Source: Ruminococcus sp. (GTDB lineage: Bacteria; Bacillota; Clostridia; Oscillospirales; Ruminococcaceae). From it: 64,000 bases of DNA. The position numbers were made by a program, and so were the translations under genes. Below the pieces are notes generated by a model. The model saw only the letters and a program-made list of their open reading frames with translations. It had not been told where the DNA came from and made no database searches. Positions 63,538 to 64,000 of this stretch are shown here, piece by piece (positions within the stretch are counted from its first letter, which is position 1; every line of letters starts with the position of its first letter). The stretch spans positions 61,149 to 125,148 of the forward strand of contig JAJQEI010000052.1 of NCBI GenBank assembly GCA_021201755.1, given 5' to 3'.

Positions 63538-63765
63538 ATGAACAAGACAGAATTTTTACATGACTTAGCCGAGCTTTTGAAAAAGCACGGTGGCAGCAAA
63601 CTGGTAGACATTCGATACAGAGAGGAAAACGGTGAAGCCTATGCCTATGTCCTTTTGACGAATGGTATCCGTGGTGTCAATATCACCGACGACAATCCGG
63701 TAGAAATGTTGAGACACATCAGTGGGAGAATGCTGTGGTGGGACGATTTCAAAGTGCAGAAATAA
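63538..63765 (+). CDS. small acidic protein, unknown function
   Basis: I do not recognise this 75-residue protein. It begins MNKTEFLHDLAELLKKHGG, has a beta-strand-like centre (LVDIRYREENGEAYAYVLLT) and ends MLWWDDFKVQK with two adjacent Trp. No membrane segment is present. The ATG at 63538 follows AAAGAGA; an ATG at 63499 is closer to the promoter but has no ribosome site. It is divergent from the XRE/S24 regulator, which may control it. Confidence 0.65.
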   Translation: MNKTEFLHDLAELLKKHGGSKLVDIRYREENGEAYAYVLLTNGIRGVNITDDNPVEMLRHISGRMLWWDDFKVQK

Positions 63766-63819
63766 GGAACGATTGAATTACAAGGGCATATCTAATTCGG
63801 AATAAAAAGATTAGAAAGC

Positions 63820-63979
63820 CTTCTCTGAAAAGGAGGAGTAGGCACTTAACGTGGCGGGTGTCATGGTCACCTCTTCGGCGGCGAGGTGGTCTTGTCGCAG
63901 CCGATGTGAAGCGAGCTTTTATCGGACTTTGTTACGAGCTAAACAGAAAAATGCTGCGCAAATGAAACGCAGCATTTTT
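63820..63979 (+). ncRNA. possible small structured RNA or end of an unrecognised gene
   Basis: A GC-rich stretch in AT-rich surroundings contains AAGGAGGAG, a CACCTC/GAGGTG stem near 63870-63893, and closes with a perfect 12-bp hairpin and T run at 63947-63979. An open frame from the GTG at 63851 continues through the hairpin to the window end and looks non-coding. I cannot assign it. Confidence 0.3.
63947..63979 (+). terminator. terminator near the window end
   Basis: AAAAATGCTGCG / CGCAGCATTTTT with a nine-base loop; the last arm supplies the T tract. Confidence 0.8.
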
Positions 63980-64000
63980 GGATTGAGTAGTAAATTGAGT

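Overview
The window reads as a chromosomal segment of a low-to-moderate G+C, Gram-positive, spore-lineage Clostridium, most probably a Ruminococcus-like member of the Oscillospiraceae. The evidence is in the sequence: sporulation genes spoIIR and spoVT, RNase J, a GdpP-type c-di-AMP phosphodiesterase, a CIRCE-controlled groESL operon, a SCIFF peptide with its radical SAM maturase, an NfnAB transhydrogenase pair, a methanol-free strict-anaerobe style gene set, and a (broken) secreted protein ending in a type I dockerin, the cellulosome anchoring module of ruminococci. No tRNA, rRNA, CRISPR array, insertion sequence or prophage was recognised.

Layout. 1-2355 (minus): 5' part of recD2, a small membrane protein, and the rpsR-ssb-rpsF ribosomal/replication operon. 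2413-3500 (plus): an unrecognised Gln/Asn-rich mini-protein with a structured leader and its own terminator, then spoIIR. 3537-5665 (minus): groESL with CIRCE. 5892-9408 (plus): a response regulator, a soluble histidine kinase and a membrane-anchored HtrA protease. 9471-12688: the SCIFF locus (scfA-scfB, minus) with two decayed neighbours, a TIGR04086-type membrane protein and an ADP-ribosylglycohydrolase. 12819-28644 (plus): a long conserved housekeeping run plsX-rnc-[two pseudogenes]-mmcQ-smc-ftsY-rdgB-yhbY-nadD-yqeK-LCP-rsfS-membrane protein-leuS. 28674-35571 (plus): rpsU, yqeG, aroQ, M24 peptidase, efp, a zinc-ribbon protein, nfnAB, yajC. 35581-45862 (minus): one apparent seven-gene operon rnj-gdpP-rplI-dnaB-tilS-hpt-ftsH preceded by a leader of roughly 565 nt. 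45882-49448: a sodium:alanine symporter and a pair of PH-domain membrane proteins. 49467-55012 (minus): HPr-like protein, mtaB, purL. 55159-60294: rnhA, an orphan MsmK-type ATPase, rsuA-type synthase, DUF4830 protein, and a TIM-barrel/nrdR/membrane-protein operon. 60386-64000: two decayed secreted-protein genes, spoVT, a LexA-like XRE/S24 regulator, a small unknown protein and an unassigned GC-rich hairpin region.

The outstanding pattern is gene decay restricted to accessory genes. Six loci carry together seven in-frame stop codons and at least four frameshifts, while every housekeeping gene around them is intact. All three stop codons occur, and each of the seven stops is one C-to-T or G-to-A transition from a sense codon (CAG, CAA, CGA or TGG), so this looks like ordinary mutational decay rather than recoding. 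The most promising unexplained elements are the long structured leader of the RNase J operon, the Gln/Asn-rich mini-protein unit at 2413-2802, and the terminator placed between the SCIFF peptide and its maturase. Promoters are unusually easy to read: most have near-consensus boxes with a 17-nt spacer.
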